A DNA stretch of 40,784 nt. Source: Marivita sp. XM-24bin2 (GTDB lineage Bacteria > Pseudomonadota > Alphaproteobacteria > Rhodobacterales > Rhodobacteraceae). Position numbers and translations under genes: made by a program. Each line of letters opens with the position of its first letter. The stretch's first letter is position 1. The stretch spans positions 53,829-94,612 of the forward strand of contig QCWH01000006.1 of NCBI GenBank assembly GCA_003149565.1, written 5' to 3'. The notes under the pieces are model-generated. The model was not told where the DNA came from. It saw only the letters and a program-made list of their open reading frames with translations, and made no database searches. Of the stretch, positions 8,493 to 17,609 are shown piece by piece.

Positions 8493-8552
8493 TTCCGCTT
8501 GCAGCGGGTGTCCAAGGGCGTACCCTCGCTCCTGTTGGAGAAGGGGAAGTCC

Positions 8553-9938
8553 ATGACCGTTTCACTCGCGCCTGCGGGCACTCAATCTGTGCCTATCTAC
8601 GTTCTCGGAGCTGATGAAGTGGCACTCTGGGCCGGTCAGCAAAGCGACCGCGTCCGCACCTGGGTCGACGCGACCGCCTTCAAAGGCGGGATTGGCGCTG
8701 TGCTCATGATCCCGGATGAGGCCGGCCATCCAGAAAAGGTGCTTGTGGGTTATGGCACTCCCGCAACCCGCAAGCGTGACCGTTTTGCATTGGCAGCCGC
8801 ACTGCCCAAGCTTGCTCCCGGAACCTACCATATCGAGTGCGGCATCGACGACGACCAGATCGAACAAGAGACGCTAGGCTGGCTGCTGGCAAGCTACAGC
8901 TTTGGCCGCTACCAGTCGAGCACGACCGAGCATCCAACATTGGTGGCTCCGGCTGGCACGGACGCCGCCCGCATAACGGCTCTGGCAGAGGCGGAATTTC
9001 TGACCCGCGACCTGATCAACACCCCCGCCTCTGACATGGGGCCAGAGGAACTTGAATCGGCCGCGCGCGCACTGGCCGACAAACACGACGCAAGGATCTC
9101 CGTCATCACCGGCGACGCGCTGCTCACGGCCAACTTCCCGATGATTCACACGGTGGGTCGCGCGTCTGACCGGTCGCCCCGGTTGATTGACATGTCGTGG
9201 GGCAACCGTGGCCCCAAGCTCACTCTGGTGGGCAAGGGCGTGTGTTTCGATACCGGCGGGCTGAACATCAAACCGGGCAGTTCTATGGGTTTGATGAAAA
9301 AGGATATGGGCGGCGCGGCCAATGTGCTGGGTCTTGCGCATATGATCATGGCCTATGGTCTCGATGTACGCCTGCGTGTTCTGATCCCGGCGGTTGAAAA
9401 CGCGATCAGCGGCAACAGCTTTCGACCTCAGGACATCCTGACCTCGCGCAAAGGCCTCACCGTAGAGATCAACAACACCGATGCCGAAGGGCGCTTGGTG
9501 CTCGCAGATGCACTCACGCTCGGGTCTGAAGACGGGCCTGATCTGATCGTGTCCATGGCAACGCTCACAGGTGCGGCACGGGTCGCCGTTGGCCCTGATC
9601 TTGCGCCTTATTACACGGATGATGATGTTGCCGCGACGTCGCTCGATCTCTCGGCGCGGCGCATGGCTGACCCGGTCTGGCGCATGCCATTCCATGACCC
9701 GTATGAAAGCATGATCGAACCGGGTATTGCCGATCTCGACAACGCTCCCAAAGGCGGGTTTGCCGGATCGATCACGGCAGCTTTGTTCCTGCGCCGATTT
9801 GTGAACGAAAGCGACCGCTACATCCATTTTGATATCTATGGCTGGCAACCGACAGCTGCGCCCGGCCGACCGAAAGGTGGTGCCTTGCAGGGCGCACGCG
9901 CGCTGTTTGATGCGTTGCCGGTCATACTTGATCTATGA
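8553..9938 (+). CDS. M17 leucyl aminopeptidase family protein
   Basis: A dinuclear-metal aminopeptidase of 461 residues. The start ATG 8553 has a ggagaagggg ribosome site; an upstream in-frame start at 8499 lies before it. The C-terminal catalytic domain shows GKGVCFDTGGL (227-237; K228 and D233 are metal/substrate ligands), MKKDMGGAA (248-256; D251) and the M17 signature NTDAEGRL (308-315; D310, E312 and catalytic R314). The N-terminal 150 residues are the variable regulatory domain. The family removes N-terminal residues from peptides in the cytoplasm. The stop overlaps the start of an NlpC/P60 gene, implying translational coupling and a joint role, probably in peptide or murein-peptide recycling (inference). 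Confidence 0.95.
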   Translation: MTVSLAPAGTQSVPIYVLGADEVALWAGQQSDRVRTWVDATAFKGGIGAVLMIPDEAGHPEKVLVGYGTPATRKRDRFALAAALPKLAPGTYHIECGIDDDQIEQETLGWLLASYSFGRYQSSTTEHPTLVAPAGTDAARITALAEAEFLTRDLINTPASDMGPEELESAARALADKHDARISVITGDALLTANFPMIHTVGRASDRSPRLIDMSWGNRGPKLTLVGKGVCFDTGGLNIKPGSSMGLMKKDMGGAANVLGLAHMIMAYGLDVRLRVLIPAVENAISGNSFRPQDILTSRKGLTVEINNTDAEGRLVLADALTLGSEDGPDLIVSMATLTGAARVAVGPDLAPYYTDDDVAATSLDLSARRMADPVWRMPFHDPYESMIEPGIADLDNAPKGGFAGSITAALFLRRFVNESDRYIHFDIYGWQPTAAPGRPKGGALQGARALFDALPVILDL

Positions 9939-10789
9939 GCGACCGACGATCCCTCTGGTCGAATGGACGGGTCGCTCATTCCAGCTTGCTCGGGCGGTCC
10001 GAGGCTGATGTCTATACGGATGGCACGCTTCATCAGGTGTCACGGCCCCCTTTGGCGGCCATATGCGGCGCTCCTTTTGGCGAGCGCGATCGAGAGCTTC
10101 TCTGGGGCCAGTGTTTTAACGTGCTGGAGGTCAGCGACGGCTGGGCCTTCGGCTATACACTCTACGACGGTTATGCAGGCTATATAGAGGAGCAGAACCT
10201 CGAGCCGAGCAAGAGCCCGGCAACACATCGCATATCTGTTCGCCAGACGATGGCGCTGACCGAGCCAGATTTCAAAGCCACCCGTGCCAAGCAAATCCCA
10301 CTGTCGCTTGGTTCCGAGGTTCGGGTCAAAGGCAGTGATGGGACATGGGCGACGCTCAACGGTGCGCCGCATGCTCTCTATGTCCCAAGCCGACACCTGA
10401 CGCCGCTTGACAGGCGGGCAACGGATCCGGTCTCAGTGGCCGAGCTCCTGCTCGGCACACCCTATGTCTGGGGCGGCAATTCCGCATTCGGGATAGATTG
10501 TTCCGGACTTGTGCAGATCGCCTGTAAAGCTTGCGGACTGCCATGCCCAGGCGACAGCGATCAGCAAATGGCACAATTGGGCGAAACGCTGGACCCTGGC
10601 ACGCCTGCGAAGCGCGGCGATCTGCTGTTCTGGAAAGGCCATGTCGGCTGGGTGTCCGATCCTGACACGCTGCTACATGCAAATGCGCATTCGATGTCTG
10701 TCACATATGAACCGCTTGCAAAGGCCATCGAACGCATTGCGGCACAAGGCGACCCGATCCTCCGCCACGCCCGGTTGACGCCACACTGA
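9935..10789 (+). CDS. NlpC/P60 family cell-wall peptidase with SH3-type domains
   Basis: The 284-residue protein begins at ATG 9935 inside the stop of the aminopeptidase gene (ATGA overlap). The N-terminal 155 residues hold two SH3-like barrels (for example VLEVSDGWAFGYTLYDGYAGYIEE and EVRVKGSDGTWATLN). The C-terminal catalytic domain begins around TPYVWGGNS (175-183), with nucleophile C189 in GIDCSGLVQ, catalytic His236 in KGHVGWV and a further polar residue near H248-H252. Members cleave gamma-D-glutamyl-diamino-acid bonds in murein peptides. No signal peptide is visible, which favours a cytoplasmic recycling enzyme acting with the coupled aminopeptidase. A hairpin cluster follows at 10847. 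Confidence 0.93.
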   Translation: MSDRRSLWSNGRVAHSSLLGRSEADVYTDGTLHQVSRPPLAAICGAPFGERDRELLWGQCFNVLEVSDGWAFGYTLYDGYAGYIEEQNLEPSKSPATHRISVRQTMALTEPDFKATRAKQIPLSLGSEVRVKGSDGTWATLNGAPHALYVPSRHLTPLDRRATDPVSVAELLLGTPYVWGGNSAFGIDCSGLVQIACKACGLPCPGDSDQQMAQLGETLDPGTPAKRGDLLFWKGHVGWVSDPDTLLHANAHSMSVTYEPLAKAIERIAAQGDPILRHARLTPH

Positions 10790-10846
10790 TTTCGCCTCAA
10801 ACCGCGCCCGCCGTGATCTATTCAAAATTCCGCGCGGCACCTGACA

Positions 10847-10899
10847 GGGGCGCGTTTCCGTTGACGGAAACGCGCGATGCGTTGACGCATCGTGGCCCC
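10847..10899. repeat. Paired-hairpin repeat, copy 1
   Basis: Two adjoining hairpins, both with loop TTGA, lie between convergent genes. The first (10851-10874) has arm CGCGTTTCCG; the second (10875-10892) has arm CGATGCG. GGGGC at 10847-10851 and GCCCC at 10895-10899 can close an outer stem, giving a three-way junction. A related pair in the opposite order is at 17510-17557. It may terminate both flanking transcripts, but has no T tract. Confidence 0.7.
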
Positions 10900-10903
10900 G
10901 CCC

Positions 10904-11821
10904 TCACCGGTCGCGCCAGCGCTCCAGAATGTAGTTGCTGACCATCAGGTCCAGATGCGCCCCGCCGCCATTCTTGAACACCGTGATCTCGTCGTCGGAA
11001 TGACGGACAAACGCGCCCAGATCATAGTAATCCGCCACAATGTCAGCTTCACGGATCACACCCCGCGCAATCGGGTCCTTGAGCTCTCCGATATGCCCAA
11101 CGGTCGTATCGAAGGAATCCACGAACAGCCGTCCCCGCGTCAGCACGGCATCATCCGCCTCGCGCATGTCGGGCCGGTAGGCCCCGATCAGGTCCACATG
11201 CGTACCCGGCCGCAGCCACGCGCCCTCAAGAACAGGTTCAGTCGACATGGTGGCACAACTGACAATATCCGCCTGTCCCACCGCCTCGGCCAGATCTGCA
11301 ACCGCAGTGACATGCCCGAAGGCATCTGCCAACTCCTGTGCCTTCGCGCCTGTCCGGTTCCAAATCAGGAACCGCGCCTCTGGAAACGCCGCCGAATAGG
11401 CCTCGACCAATGACCGCGCAACCGTGCCAGCCCCGACAATCAGGATCACCACACTGTCCGAGCGGGCCAACCGACGCGCTGCCAACAGGCTGTCCCCGGC
11501 GGTCTTCCACTTGGTCACGAGGTGGAAATCGACAATCGCCTGCAAAACGCCAGCATCATCGGAATAGAGCGACACACCGCCATTGATCGTCGGCAGGTCG
11601 GCCTCCGCATTGCCCGGAAAGATCGTCGCTGACTTGACCGCCAGACCCAGCCCGTCGATCCACGCCGCCCTGTTCAACAGGGTATCGTTCCCACGATAAA
11701 GGAAACTGTCCGCGATCTCGGCTTTGGGCAAGTCATGCCCTGCCGCCATCGCATCGGTCAGACCGATCCAGTCCAACTGCGCTTCACCTTCGGCAAAGGG
11801 TATGATCTCGGGTGTCGTCAT
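10904..11821 (-). CDS. Ornithine cyclodeaminase / mu-crystallin family protein
   Basis: A Rossmann-fold dehydrogenase-like protein of 305 residues. The NAD(P)-binding loop VGAGTVA is at 129-135 after the strand SVVILI, K63 in LAVKSATIFPG sits where the family places its substrate lysine, and DLIGAYRPDMRE contains the conserved Asp. ATG 11821 has a gggagaga ribosome site; a TTG at 11839 is less likely. Members include ornithine cyclodeaminase, alanine dehydrogenase, delta1-pyrroline-2-carboxylate reductase and opine-type enzymes; motif reading alone does not choose between them. It is the last gene of a minus-strand operon, 21 bases after the YaiI gene. Confidence 0.9.
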   Translation of the reverse strand: MTTPEIIPFAEGEAQLDWIGLTDAMAAGHDLPKAEIADSFLYRGNDTLLNRAAWIDGLGLAVKSATIFPGNAEADLPTINGGVSLYSDDAGVLQAIVDFHLVTKWKTAGDSLLAARRLARSDSVVILIVGAGTVARSLVEAYSAAFPEARFLIWNRTGAKAQELADAFGHVTAVADLAEAVGQADIVSCATMSTEPVLEGAWLRPGTHVDLIGAYRPDMREADDAVLTRGRLFVDSFDTTVGHIGELKDPIARGVIREADIVADYYDLGAFVRHSDDEITVFKNGGGAHLDLMVSNYILERWRDR

Positions 11822-11842
11822 TGCTGTCTCTCCCATCAAGTC

Positions 11843-12304
11843 CTAGCGCGGCCTGTCCTGCGTCGCCGCCCGCATCTCGCGCTCCAAAGCATCCAGAAAT
11901 CGGGACCGATCCGCTTTGGAAAAAGCGCGCCCGCCGCCCTGACGGAACGGGTCCGCCGCGCGCAGATCGGCCATCAGGTCTCGCGTCGCCAGCACCTGCC
12001 CGATATTGCGCGCGTCCAGCCGCTCGCCATTGTGCTTGAGCACCCGCGCTCCGTTCTCGACGCAACGCGCCGCCAGAGGAATGTCCCCGGTGATCACCAC
12101 ATCCCCCGGTCCGGCGCGATCTGCGATCCACATATCCGCCACGTCCGGCCCATCGGGCACCACGACCACTTCGACAAACGGATTGTCGGACATCCTCAGC
12201 CCGCCGTTTGACACCAGATACATCTGCGCCTTGTGCCGCGTCGCAACCCGCTCTGCCTCGGCTTTGACCGGGCAGGCATCTGCATCCACGAAAACCCGCG
12301 TCAC
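11843..12304 (-). CDS. YaiI/YqxD (DUF188) family protein
   Basis: The 153-residue protein opens with [18 protein letters not shown], the family signature, and contains [20 protein letters not shown] and [20 protein letters not shown]. The acidic residues in DADACP and the later VITGDIPLA give it a PIN-like or NYN-like layout, hinting at a metal-dependent nuclease, but no biochemical role is established for this family as far as I know. It starts with GTG 12304, overlapping the fghA stop (GTGA), so it is translationally coupled. The C-terminus is Arg-rich. Confidence 0.92.
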   Translation of the reverse strand: MTRVFVDADACPVKAEAERVATRHKAQMYLVSNGGLRMSDNPFVEVVVVPDGPDVADMWIADRAGPGDVVITGDIPLAARCVENGARVLKHNGERLDARNIGQVLATRDLMADLRAADPFRQGGGRAFSKADRSRFLDALEREMRAATQDRPR

Positions 12305-13131
12305 AGCCCCAGCGCGTCAGCGTGGAACGCGATGTGATCGGGGATGAAGGTCGACACAAAGAAATACGAATGATCATAGCCCTGCTGCATACGAAACACC
12401 CCGTCCTGCCGCCGCGCCGCCATCGCATGGCTCAGCGCTTCGGGCTTGAGCAACTCGAGGAACTGATCCGACCCGCCCTGATCCACCAGAACCGGCCCGT
12501 CAAAGCCAACCGCTTGCATCTGTACCGTCGCATCATGCGTGGACCATGTGCTCTCATCCGCGCCAAGATAGGCACCCAACTGCTTGCGTCCCCAATCGCT
12601 CTGGCTCGGGTTGGCAATCGGTGCAAAGGCGGACACGGACGCAAACCGCCCCGGATGCGCCATTGCAATCGTCAGCGCGCCATGCCCGCCCATCGAATGC
12701 CCGGTGATCGCCTGTCGATCCAGATCAATCGCAAATTCCTTGCCCAGAAGGGCAGGCAACTCCTTGGCCACGTAATCCCACATCTTGAAGTGCGGCGCCC
12801 AAGGGTCCTGCGTGGCGTTGACATAGAACCCCGCGCCCTTGCCCAGATCATACGCCTCGTCATCTGCCACTGCATCGCCACGAGGCGAGGTGTCCGGGAA
12901 CACCACGGCCATGCCAGCGTCAGCGGCAAAGCCCTGCGCGGCCGCCTTGGTCATCGCGTTCTCATGGGTGCAGGTCAGCCCGGACAGGTACCAAAGCACC
13001 GGCACTGGGCCATCCTTCGCGGCTGGCGGCAGGTAGAGTCCAAAGGTCATGTCGCAGCCACAAGCCTCCGAAGCGTGGCTGTAGACGCCCTGTACGCCCC
13101 CAAAGCTTCTGTTTTCCGAGACGGTTTCCAT
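12301..13131 (-). CDS. fghA: S-formylglutathione hydrolase
   Basis: FghA hydrolyses S-formylglutathione to formate and glutathione, the second step of glutathione-dependent formaldehyde oxidation. The 276 residues begin [15 protein letters not shown] as in the family. The triad can be placed at Ser146 ([11 protein letters not shown]), Asp222 (QGGSDQFL) and His254 (GYDHSYFF); [10 protein letters not shown] carries the conserved Cys54. It is the second gene of an operon after the AEC transporter (12-base gap) and overlaps the YaiI gene. The partner S-hydroxymethylglutathione dehydrogenase and glutathione-dependent formaldehyde-activating enzyme are not in the window. Confidence 0.96.
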   Translation of the reverse strand: METVSENRSFGGVQGVYSHASEACGCDMTFGLYLPPAAKDGPVPVLWYLSGLTCTHENAMTKAAAQGFAADAGMAVVFPDTSPRGDAVADDEAYDLGKGAGFYVNATQDPWAPHFKMWDYVAKELPALLGKEFAIDLDRQAITGHSMGGHGALTIAMAHPGRFASVSAFAPIANPSQSDWGRKQLGAYLGADESTWSTHDATVQMQAVGFDGPVLVDQGGSDQFLELLKPEALSHAMAARRQDGVFRMQQGYDHSYFFVSTFIPDHIAFHADALGL

Positions 13132-13143
13132 GGTGCTCCCTTT

Positions 13144-14070
13144 CTATACCAGAACTTTGCTGATCACGTAGGACACGGTCACGATACTGACCGACGTCGA
13201 AATCAGAATGGCCGCCGACACGCGTTGTGGGGCCACTTTGTAATGCTGCGCCAAGATGAACACATTGCCCGCCACTGGCAAGGCGGCGGCAGCGACAACC
13301 ACACCAGCCTTGTAGGGATCTGCGTTGAACAGGAAGTAGACGCCAATGGCGACAAGTGCTGGATGCACGACAAGCTTCAGAAAGCTGAGCCAGCCCGCAA
13401 TGGTCAGCCGTTCCGCCGATTTGCTGGCCAGCGAGGCACCAATCGCAAAAAGCGCGCCGGGCGTCGCAGCAGCGCCCAGAATGCCCAAAAATTCGTTGAC
13501 CGGGTTTGGAATAGGCGCGCCTGTGGCCGACACCATGAACCCCGCCACGATCGACACGATCATCGGGTTCTTGAGAAGTCCCACTCCCACCGTCTTGAAA
13601 ATCCGCAGCGACATCCGCCCTTCGCGCGATCCGACCACAAGGATTACGATCAGCGACGAAAACACCACGAGATCAATCGTCAGCGCGAGGATGATCGGGC
13701 CGACCGCCTCTTGGCCCATGAGCAGGGCCAGCATCGGCACGCCCAGAAATCCAGTGTTCCCAATTGCCGCGACCTGCCCCTCGAAGGCGGCGGTCTCGGT
13801 GTTCATCCCGCGCAGAAATCCCACCGCCATCCCGATGCCATAGACAAAGGCCGTGCCCCAAAGATACCCGGCTGCAAGCCGCCAGTCGAAGATCTCGGCA
13901 ATCGAGAGATTGGCCGAAAACCGGAACAGCATCGCCGACAGGGCGAAGTAGAATACGAATTTGGTCAGATAAGCGGTCGCTTCCTCGGTAAAGAACCCGG
14001 TCTTTCCCGCGCCGTAACCCACGGCGATCAGGGCGAAAAATGGCAGGGTCTGAAGGAAGATGGCCAGCAT
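13144..14070 (-). CDS. AEC (auxin efflux carrier) family transporter
   Basis: A polytopic inner-membrane protein of 308 residues with about ten hydrophobic segments in two halves (first: LPFFALIAVGYGAGK; centre: LTIDLVVFSSLIVILVV; last: AILISTSVSIVTVSYVISK). NTGFLGVPM and ALPVAGNVFILAQ are the conserved half-repeat motifs in which helices are broken, as in other AEC proteins that move malate, malonate or auxin-like acids. The substrate cannot be deduced. It is the promoter-proximal gene of the operon with fghA, yaiI-like and cyclodeaminase-like genes. A long open frame on the opposite strand is an artefact. Confidence 0.93.
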   Translation of the reverse strand: MLAIFLQTLPFFALIAVGYGAGKTGFFTEEATAYLTKFVFYFALSAMLFRFSANLSIAEIFDWRLAAGYLWGTAFVYGIGMAVGFLRGMNTETAAFEGQVAAIGNTGFLGVPMLALLMGQEAVGPIILALTIDLVVFSSLIVILVVGSREGRMSLRIFKTVGVGLLKNPMIVSIVAGFMVSATGAPIPNPVNEFLGILGAAATPGALFAIGASLASKSAERLTIAGWLSFLKLVVHPALVAIGVYFLFNADPYKAGVVVAAAALPVAGNVFILAQHYKVAPQRVSAAILISTSVSIVTVSYVISKVLV

Positions 14071-14197
14071 GACAAACCTGTTATCACGGGGGGCAGCCGC
14101 GTCAATTCGTTAGATGATGAACGCGTCCTTCACCAAATTTGATCCATATCCGCCGCAGCACTCGTTTTTCTAAGGCTGAAGGGACTTTGAGCCTCGC

Positions 14198-14359
14198 GTG
14201 ACCCAGCAAGAACAGTCTTTGGCGGGCGACAAGATGCGCGCCGAAATTGCGAAGCGCGTCGCGGGAACGTCCAAAATCAATAAAAACATGAGATACCGGT
14301 TTTGGGTTCTTATGGCCGTCTATGTCAGCGCGATGGGTGTTCTGTTCAAATTCGCCTGA
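14198..14359 (+). CDS. Small single-TM protein, 53 residues
   Basis: A short gene beginning with GTG 14198 and ending at TGA 14359. The first 32 residues are charged and polar (QSLAGDKMRAEIAKRVAGTS), followed by basic residues and a single transmembrane helix from about 34 to 53 (FWVLMAVYVSAMGVLF). A positively charged stretch before the helix predicts N-terminus inside. An internal ATG at 14234 could be the start instead. The protein-like composition and topology argue it is real. It sits 61 bases upstream of mutL on the same strand and is divergent from the AEC gene. No function assigned. Confidence 0.65.
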   Translation: MTQQEQSLAGDKMRAEIAKRVAGTSKINKNMRYRFWVLMAVYVSAMGVLFKFA

Positions 14360-14420
14360 GCGCACCAAACCCGCGATCCTCCCATAGAAGAATCGCAAAA
14401 CCCATGCTACATCTCGTGGC

Positions 14421-16265
14421 ATGAATTCGCACGCACCCAATATACGCGCCTCAATTCAACCGCTTGAGGAAAGCGCGATCAACCGTATTGCGGCAGGAGA
14501 GGTCGTCGAGCGCCCAGCCTCTGCCGTGAAGGAACTGGTTGAAAACGCCGTTGATGCCGGAGCAACGCGCGTTGATGTGGCCATTGCCGATGGCGGTAAG
14601 ACGTTGATCCGTGTCACCGACGATGGCTGCGGCATTCCGCCCGAGGAGCTGCCGCTTGCGATTGCCCGTCACGCCACGTCCAAGATCGACGGTTCGGACC
14701 TGCTCAACATCCACAGCTTCGGGTTTCGCGGCGAAGCGCTGGCTTCGCTTGGGGCTGTCGGTCGCCTGACTCTCACCAGCCGTGCCGAGGGTCATAGCGC
14801 CGCTGAGCTTTCCATCACAGGTGGCAAGACGGAACCCGTCAAACCTGCCGCCCTCTCACGCGGCACGGTCGTCGCTCTGCGCAACCTCTTTTTTGCCACA
14901 CCCGCGCGTCTGAAATTTCTCCGTTCAGATCGGGCCGAGATGCAGGCGATCTCTGATGTGATCAAACGGCTTGCGATGGCTGAACCCTCGGTCAGCTTCA
15001 CGCTCCGAGATGTGTCTGGCGGAGGCGAAGGGCGGGTGACCTTCCGCGCCGATGGGGTGACGGGCGATCTGTTCGACGCATTGCGCGGGCGCTTGGGGCA
15101 GGTCATGGGCCGCGAGTTCACCGACAACGCCGTTCCCATCGACGCCGAGCGCGAAGGCATCCGCCTCACCGGGCTGGCTGGGTTGCCGACCTATTCGCGT
15201 GGCGCCGCCGTGGCGCAGTTCCTTTTCGTCAATGGTCGCCCCGTGCGCGACAAGCTGCTGATCGGCGCTTTGCGCGGGGCATATGCCGATTTCCTCAGCC
15301 GTGACCGCCACCCGGCGGTGGCGCTCTTCATTGATTGCGATCCGCACAAGGTAGATGTGAACGTGCATCCGGCGAAATCCGAAGTGCGGTTCCGCGAGCC
15401 GGGCGTGGTGCGCGGCCTGATCGTATCCGCGCTGCGTCATGCTCTGGCTGAGGCCGGACACCGGGCGTCCACGACGGTCGCGGGCGCGACGTTGGGCGCG
15501 ATGCGGCCGGAGACACCGCAGGGACAACCGCGTATCTACCAAATGGATCGTCCGAGTTTCGCCGCGAAACAGACGGCTTACCAAGCGCAGGCGCCGGGGT
15601 TTGCCGATATGCAAACCAGCTATTCCGGACGCGTGGTCGAGGTCGAGGAGGGCGCGCCCGCAGTCGAAGAGGCTCCGCGCGAACACCTTCCGCTTGGCGC
15701 GGCGCGGGGACAGGTGCATGAGAACTATATCATTGCCCAGACCGAGGATGGCATCGTCATCGTTGACCAGCACGCCGCGCATGAGCGGTTGGTGTACGAA
15801 AAACTCAAAAGCCAGATGGCGCAGAACGGTGTGTCTGCGCAGGCGCTGCTGATCCCCGATGTTGTCGAGATGAGTGAAGGCGACAGCGCCCGGTTGCTTG
15901 AGATCGCTGACGATCTCACCCGCATGGGCCTGACCATCGAACCCTTTGGAAGCGGGGCTGTGGTCGTCCGCGAGACTCCGGCCATACTGGGTGAGGTGAA
16001 TGCCGACGCGTTGCTGCGGGACATCCTCGATGAACTCGACGATCAGGGCGAAGCGCGCGCGGTGCAGGACCGGATCGAGGCGATCCTCAGCCGGGTGGCC
16101 TGTCATGGCTCCATCCGTTCGGGCCGCCAAATGCGGGCCGAAGAGATGAACGCGCTGCTTCGCGAGATGGAAGCAACGCCCTATTCCGGCCAGTGCAACC
16201 ACGGCCGACCCACCTATGTCGAACTCAAACTCAGCGACATTGAAAGACTGTTTGGCCGCACATGA
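14421..16265 (+). CDS. mutL: DNA mismatch repair protein MutL, endonuclease type
   Basis: MutL couples MutS mismatch recognition to strand removal. The 614 residues begin with a GHKL ATPase domain: catalytic E41 and N42 in [17 protein letters not shown] (67-72) and [11 protein letters not shown] (101-111). A transducer domain follows to about 330, then a linker rich in Pro/Gln, then the C-terminal dimerisation domain. That domain contains [12 protein letters not shown] (449-460), matching the metal-dependent nicking motif DQHA(X)2E(X)4E, and C592/H594 in CNHGRP. So this is a latent endonuclease, as expected in an organism without MutH. The stop overlaps the rmuC start (ATGA). Confidence 0.97.
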   Translation: MNSHAPNIRASIQPLEESAINRIAAGEVVERPASAVKELVENAVDAGATRVDVAIADGGKTLIRVTDDGCGIPPEELPLAIARHATSKIDGSDLLNIHSFGFRGEALASLGAVGRLTLTSRAEGHSAAELSITGGKTEPVKPAALSRGTVVALRNLFFATPARLKFLRSDRAEMQAISDVIKRLAMAEPSVSFTLRDVSGGGEGRVTFRADGVTGDLFDALRGRLGQVMGREFTDNAVPIDAEREGIRLTGLAGLPTYSRGAAVAQFLFVNGRPVRDKLLIGALRGAYADFLSRDRHPAVALFIDCDPHKVDVNVHPAKSEVRFREPGVVRGLIVSALRHALAEAGHRASTTVAGATLGAMRPETPQGQPRIYQMDRPSFAAKQTAYQAQAPGFADMQTSYSGRVVEVEEGAPAVEEAPREHLPLGAARGQVHENYIIAQTEDGIVIVDQHAAHERLVYEKLKSQMAQNGVSAQALLIPDVVEMSEGDSARLLEIADDLTRMGLTIEPFGSGAVVVRETPAILGEVNADALLRDILDELDDQGEARAVQDRIEAILSRVACHGSIRSGRQMRAEEMNALLREMEATPYSGQCNHGRPTYVELKLSDIERLFGRT

Positions 16266-17431
16266 TCCAGATCGGTGATCTTATACTCGACCTGAGCGAT
16301 CCGGTCATCCTTCTGGGGTTGGCACTGGGGGCCTTGGTGCTGCTGCTGCTCGTCATGTCGCTCCTGTCGGCGCGTCGCGCAGCGAAACTGAGCGAGCCCT
16401 TGGTTTACCAGCTTGCGCAGGTGGGACAGCGCGTGCAAAGCCTGAGCGACGGGCAGGAACGGCTGTCCGGTGGCCTGACCCACGTGTCTGAGGCGCAGGC
16501 CCAAAGCCAGACCGCAATGCTGCAACTGATGGAGCGGCGGCTGGCGCAGGTTCAGGAGCAGATGAACGAGAACCTGCACGGCTCTGCGCGGCGCACGGCG
16601 CAGTCCCTCGGTGACTTGCAACAGCGGTTGCAGAGCATCGACAAGGCGCAAGAGAATATCACCAAGCTGTCAGGTGACGTGCTCTCGCTTCAGGACATCC
16701 TGTCGAACAAGCAGACACGTGGGGCGTTCGGAGAGATTCAGCTGACGGATATCGTCGGCAAGGCGCTGCCCAAAGACAGCTACACACTGCAGGCGACGCT
16801 GTCGAACGGGAAGCGGGCGGATTGCCTGATTCACCTGCCGAACCCGCCGGGACCGATCGCGATCGACAGCAAGTTTCCATTGGAAGCCTATGAGACCCTG
16901 CGCCGTGCGGACTCGCAGGATCAGCTGAATCGCGCGGCGCAGCAGTTGAGGCTTTCGCTGCGAAAGCACATCAAGGACATCTCAGAGAAGTACATCATCG
17001 AAGGGGAGACCGCCGATGGTGCGCTTATGTTTCTGCCGTCCGAGGCGGTCTATGCGGAACTGCATGCGAACTTTCCGGAAGTGGTGCGCGAGGGGTTCAA
17101 TGCGCGGGTTTGGATCGTGTCTCCGACGACCTGCATGGCGACGCTGAACACAATGCGGGCGATCCTCAAGGATGCGCGGATGCAGGAACAGGCGGGGGCG
17201 ATCCGAAAAGAGCTGAGCCTGCTTTATGCGGATGTGGACCGCCTGGGCACGCGTGTCGAGAATCTTGATCGGCATTTTGGACAGGCGGCCAAGGATATCG
17301 CGGATATCAAGATCAGTGCAGACAAGGCGGGGCGTCGGGCGCGGCGGCTGGACAATTTCGATTTCGAGGAACTGGCCAAGGACGAACCCGAAACCTCTGT
17401 GGTGCGGCTTGCCAAACCGCCGGGCGAATAG
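16262..17431 (+). CDS. rmuC: DNA recombination protein RmuC homologue
   Basis: A 389-residue membrane-anchored protein. One N-terminal helix (about 13-37, [20 protein letters not shown]) is followed by a long coiled coil (about 40-150, Gln/Glu/Arg-rich) and the RmuC domain (about 150-345), containing [21 protein letters not shown] and [14 protein letters not shown]. The domain is related to PD-(D/E)XK nucleases; E. coli RmuC limits inversions between short repeats. The start ATG 16262 overlaps the mutL stop, so both are translated from one message and probably serve genome stability together. A perfect palindrome lies 14 bases after the stop. Confidence 0.95.
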   Translation: MIQIGDLILDLSDPVILLGLALGALVLLLLVMSLLSARRAAKLSEPLVYQLAQVGQRVQSLSDGQERLSGGLTHVSEAQAQSQTAMLQLMERRLAQVQEQMNENLHGSARRTAQSLGDLQQRLQSIDKAQENITKLSGDVLSLQDILSNKQTRGAFGEIQLTDIVGKALPKDSYTLQATLSNGKRADCLIHLPNPPGPIAIDSKFPLEAYETLRRADSQDQLNRAAQQLRLSLRKHIKDISEKYIIEGETADGALMFLPSEAVYAELHANFPEVVREGFNARVWIVSPTTCMATLNTMRAILKDARMQEQAGAIRKELSLLYADVDRLGTRVENLDRHFGQAAKDIADIKISADKAGRRARRLDNFDFEELAKDEPETSVVRLAKPPGE

Positions 17432-17445
17432 GTCAGCGGGTCTTC

Positions 17446-17473
17446 CCCAATGTTTCGCGCGCGAAACATTGGG
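17446..17473. repeat. Perfect 28-base palindrome after rmuC
   Basis: The 14-base arm CCCAATGTTTCGCG is followed directly by its exact complement. It begins 14 bases after the rmuC stop and is not followed by a T run. It may be an mRNA 3'-end structure, a Rho-dependent terminator element or a protein-binding site. Confidence 0.6.
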
Positions 17474-17509
17474 ACCGATCCGGCCCCTTTAACCTTATAT
17501 TAACTTTTC

Positions 17510-17557
17510 AACAGGCGATGCGTCTACGCATCGCCTGTTTCCGGTGACGGAAACAGG
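17510..17557. repeat. Paired-hairpin repeat, copy 2, overlapping stems
   Basis: Hairpin 1 (17510-17539) has a 13-base arm AACAGGCGATGCG and loop TCTA. Hairpin 2 (17534-17557) has arm CCTGTTTCCG and loop GTGA. They share bases 17534-17539, so only one can fully form at a time. Core arms match copy 1 (10847-10899) in reverse order. Confidence 0.7.
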
Positions 17558-17575
17558 TCCGACCTTGCGCGGCTC

Positions 17576-17604
17576 TTGTCAAACCAATGGTTGGTTGGGA
17601 TAAA
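17576..17604 (+). promoter_or_regulatory. Promoter of the Lrp-family gene, probably leaderless, with operator
   Basis: TTGTCA (17576-17581) and GATAAA (17599-17604) are spaced by 17 bases. ATG 17610 is 5 bases beyond the second box, where transcription should start, and there is no ribosome site. An inverted repeat AACCAA-TGG-TTGGTT (17582-17596) fills the spacer, a likely autoregulatory operator. Confidence 0.65.
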
Positions 17605-17609
17605 TTCTC

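Noticed and set aside
12322-14142. 606-codon open frame on the plus strand
   Set aside because: It is antisense to fghA and the AEC gene, both well supported. Its translation is His/Arg-rich with no domain.
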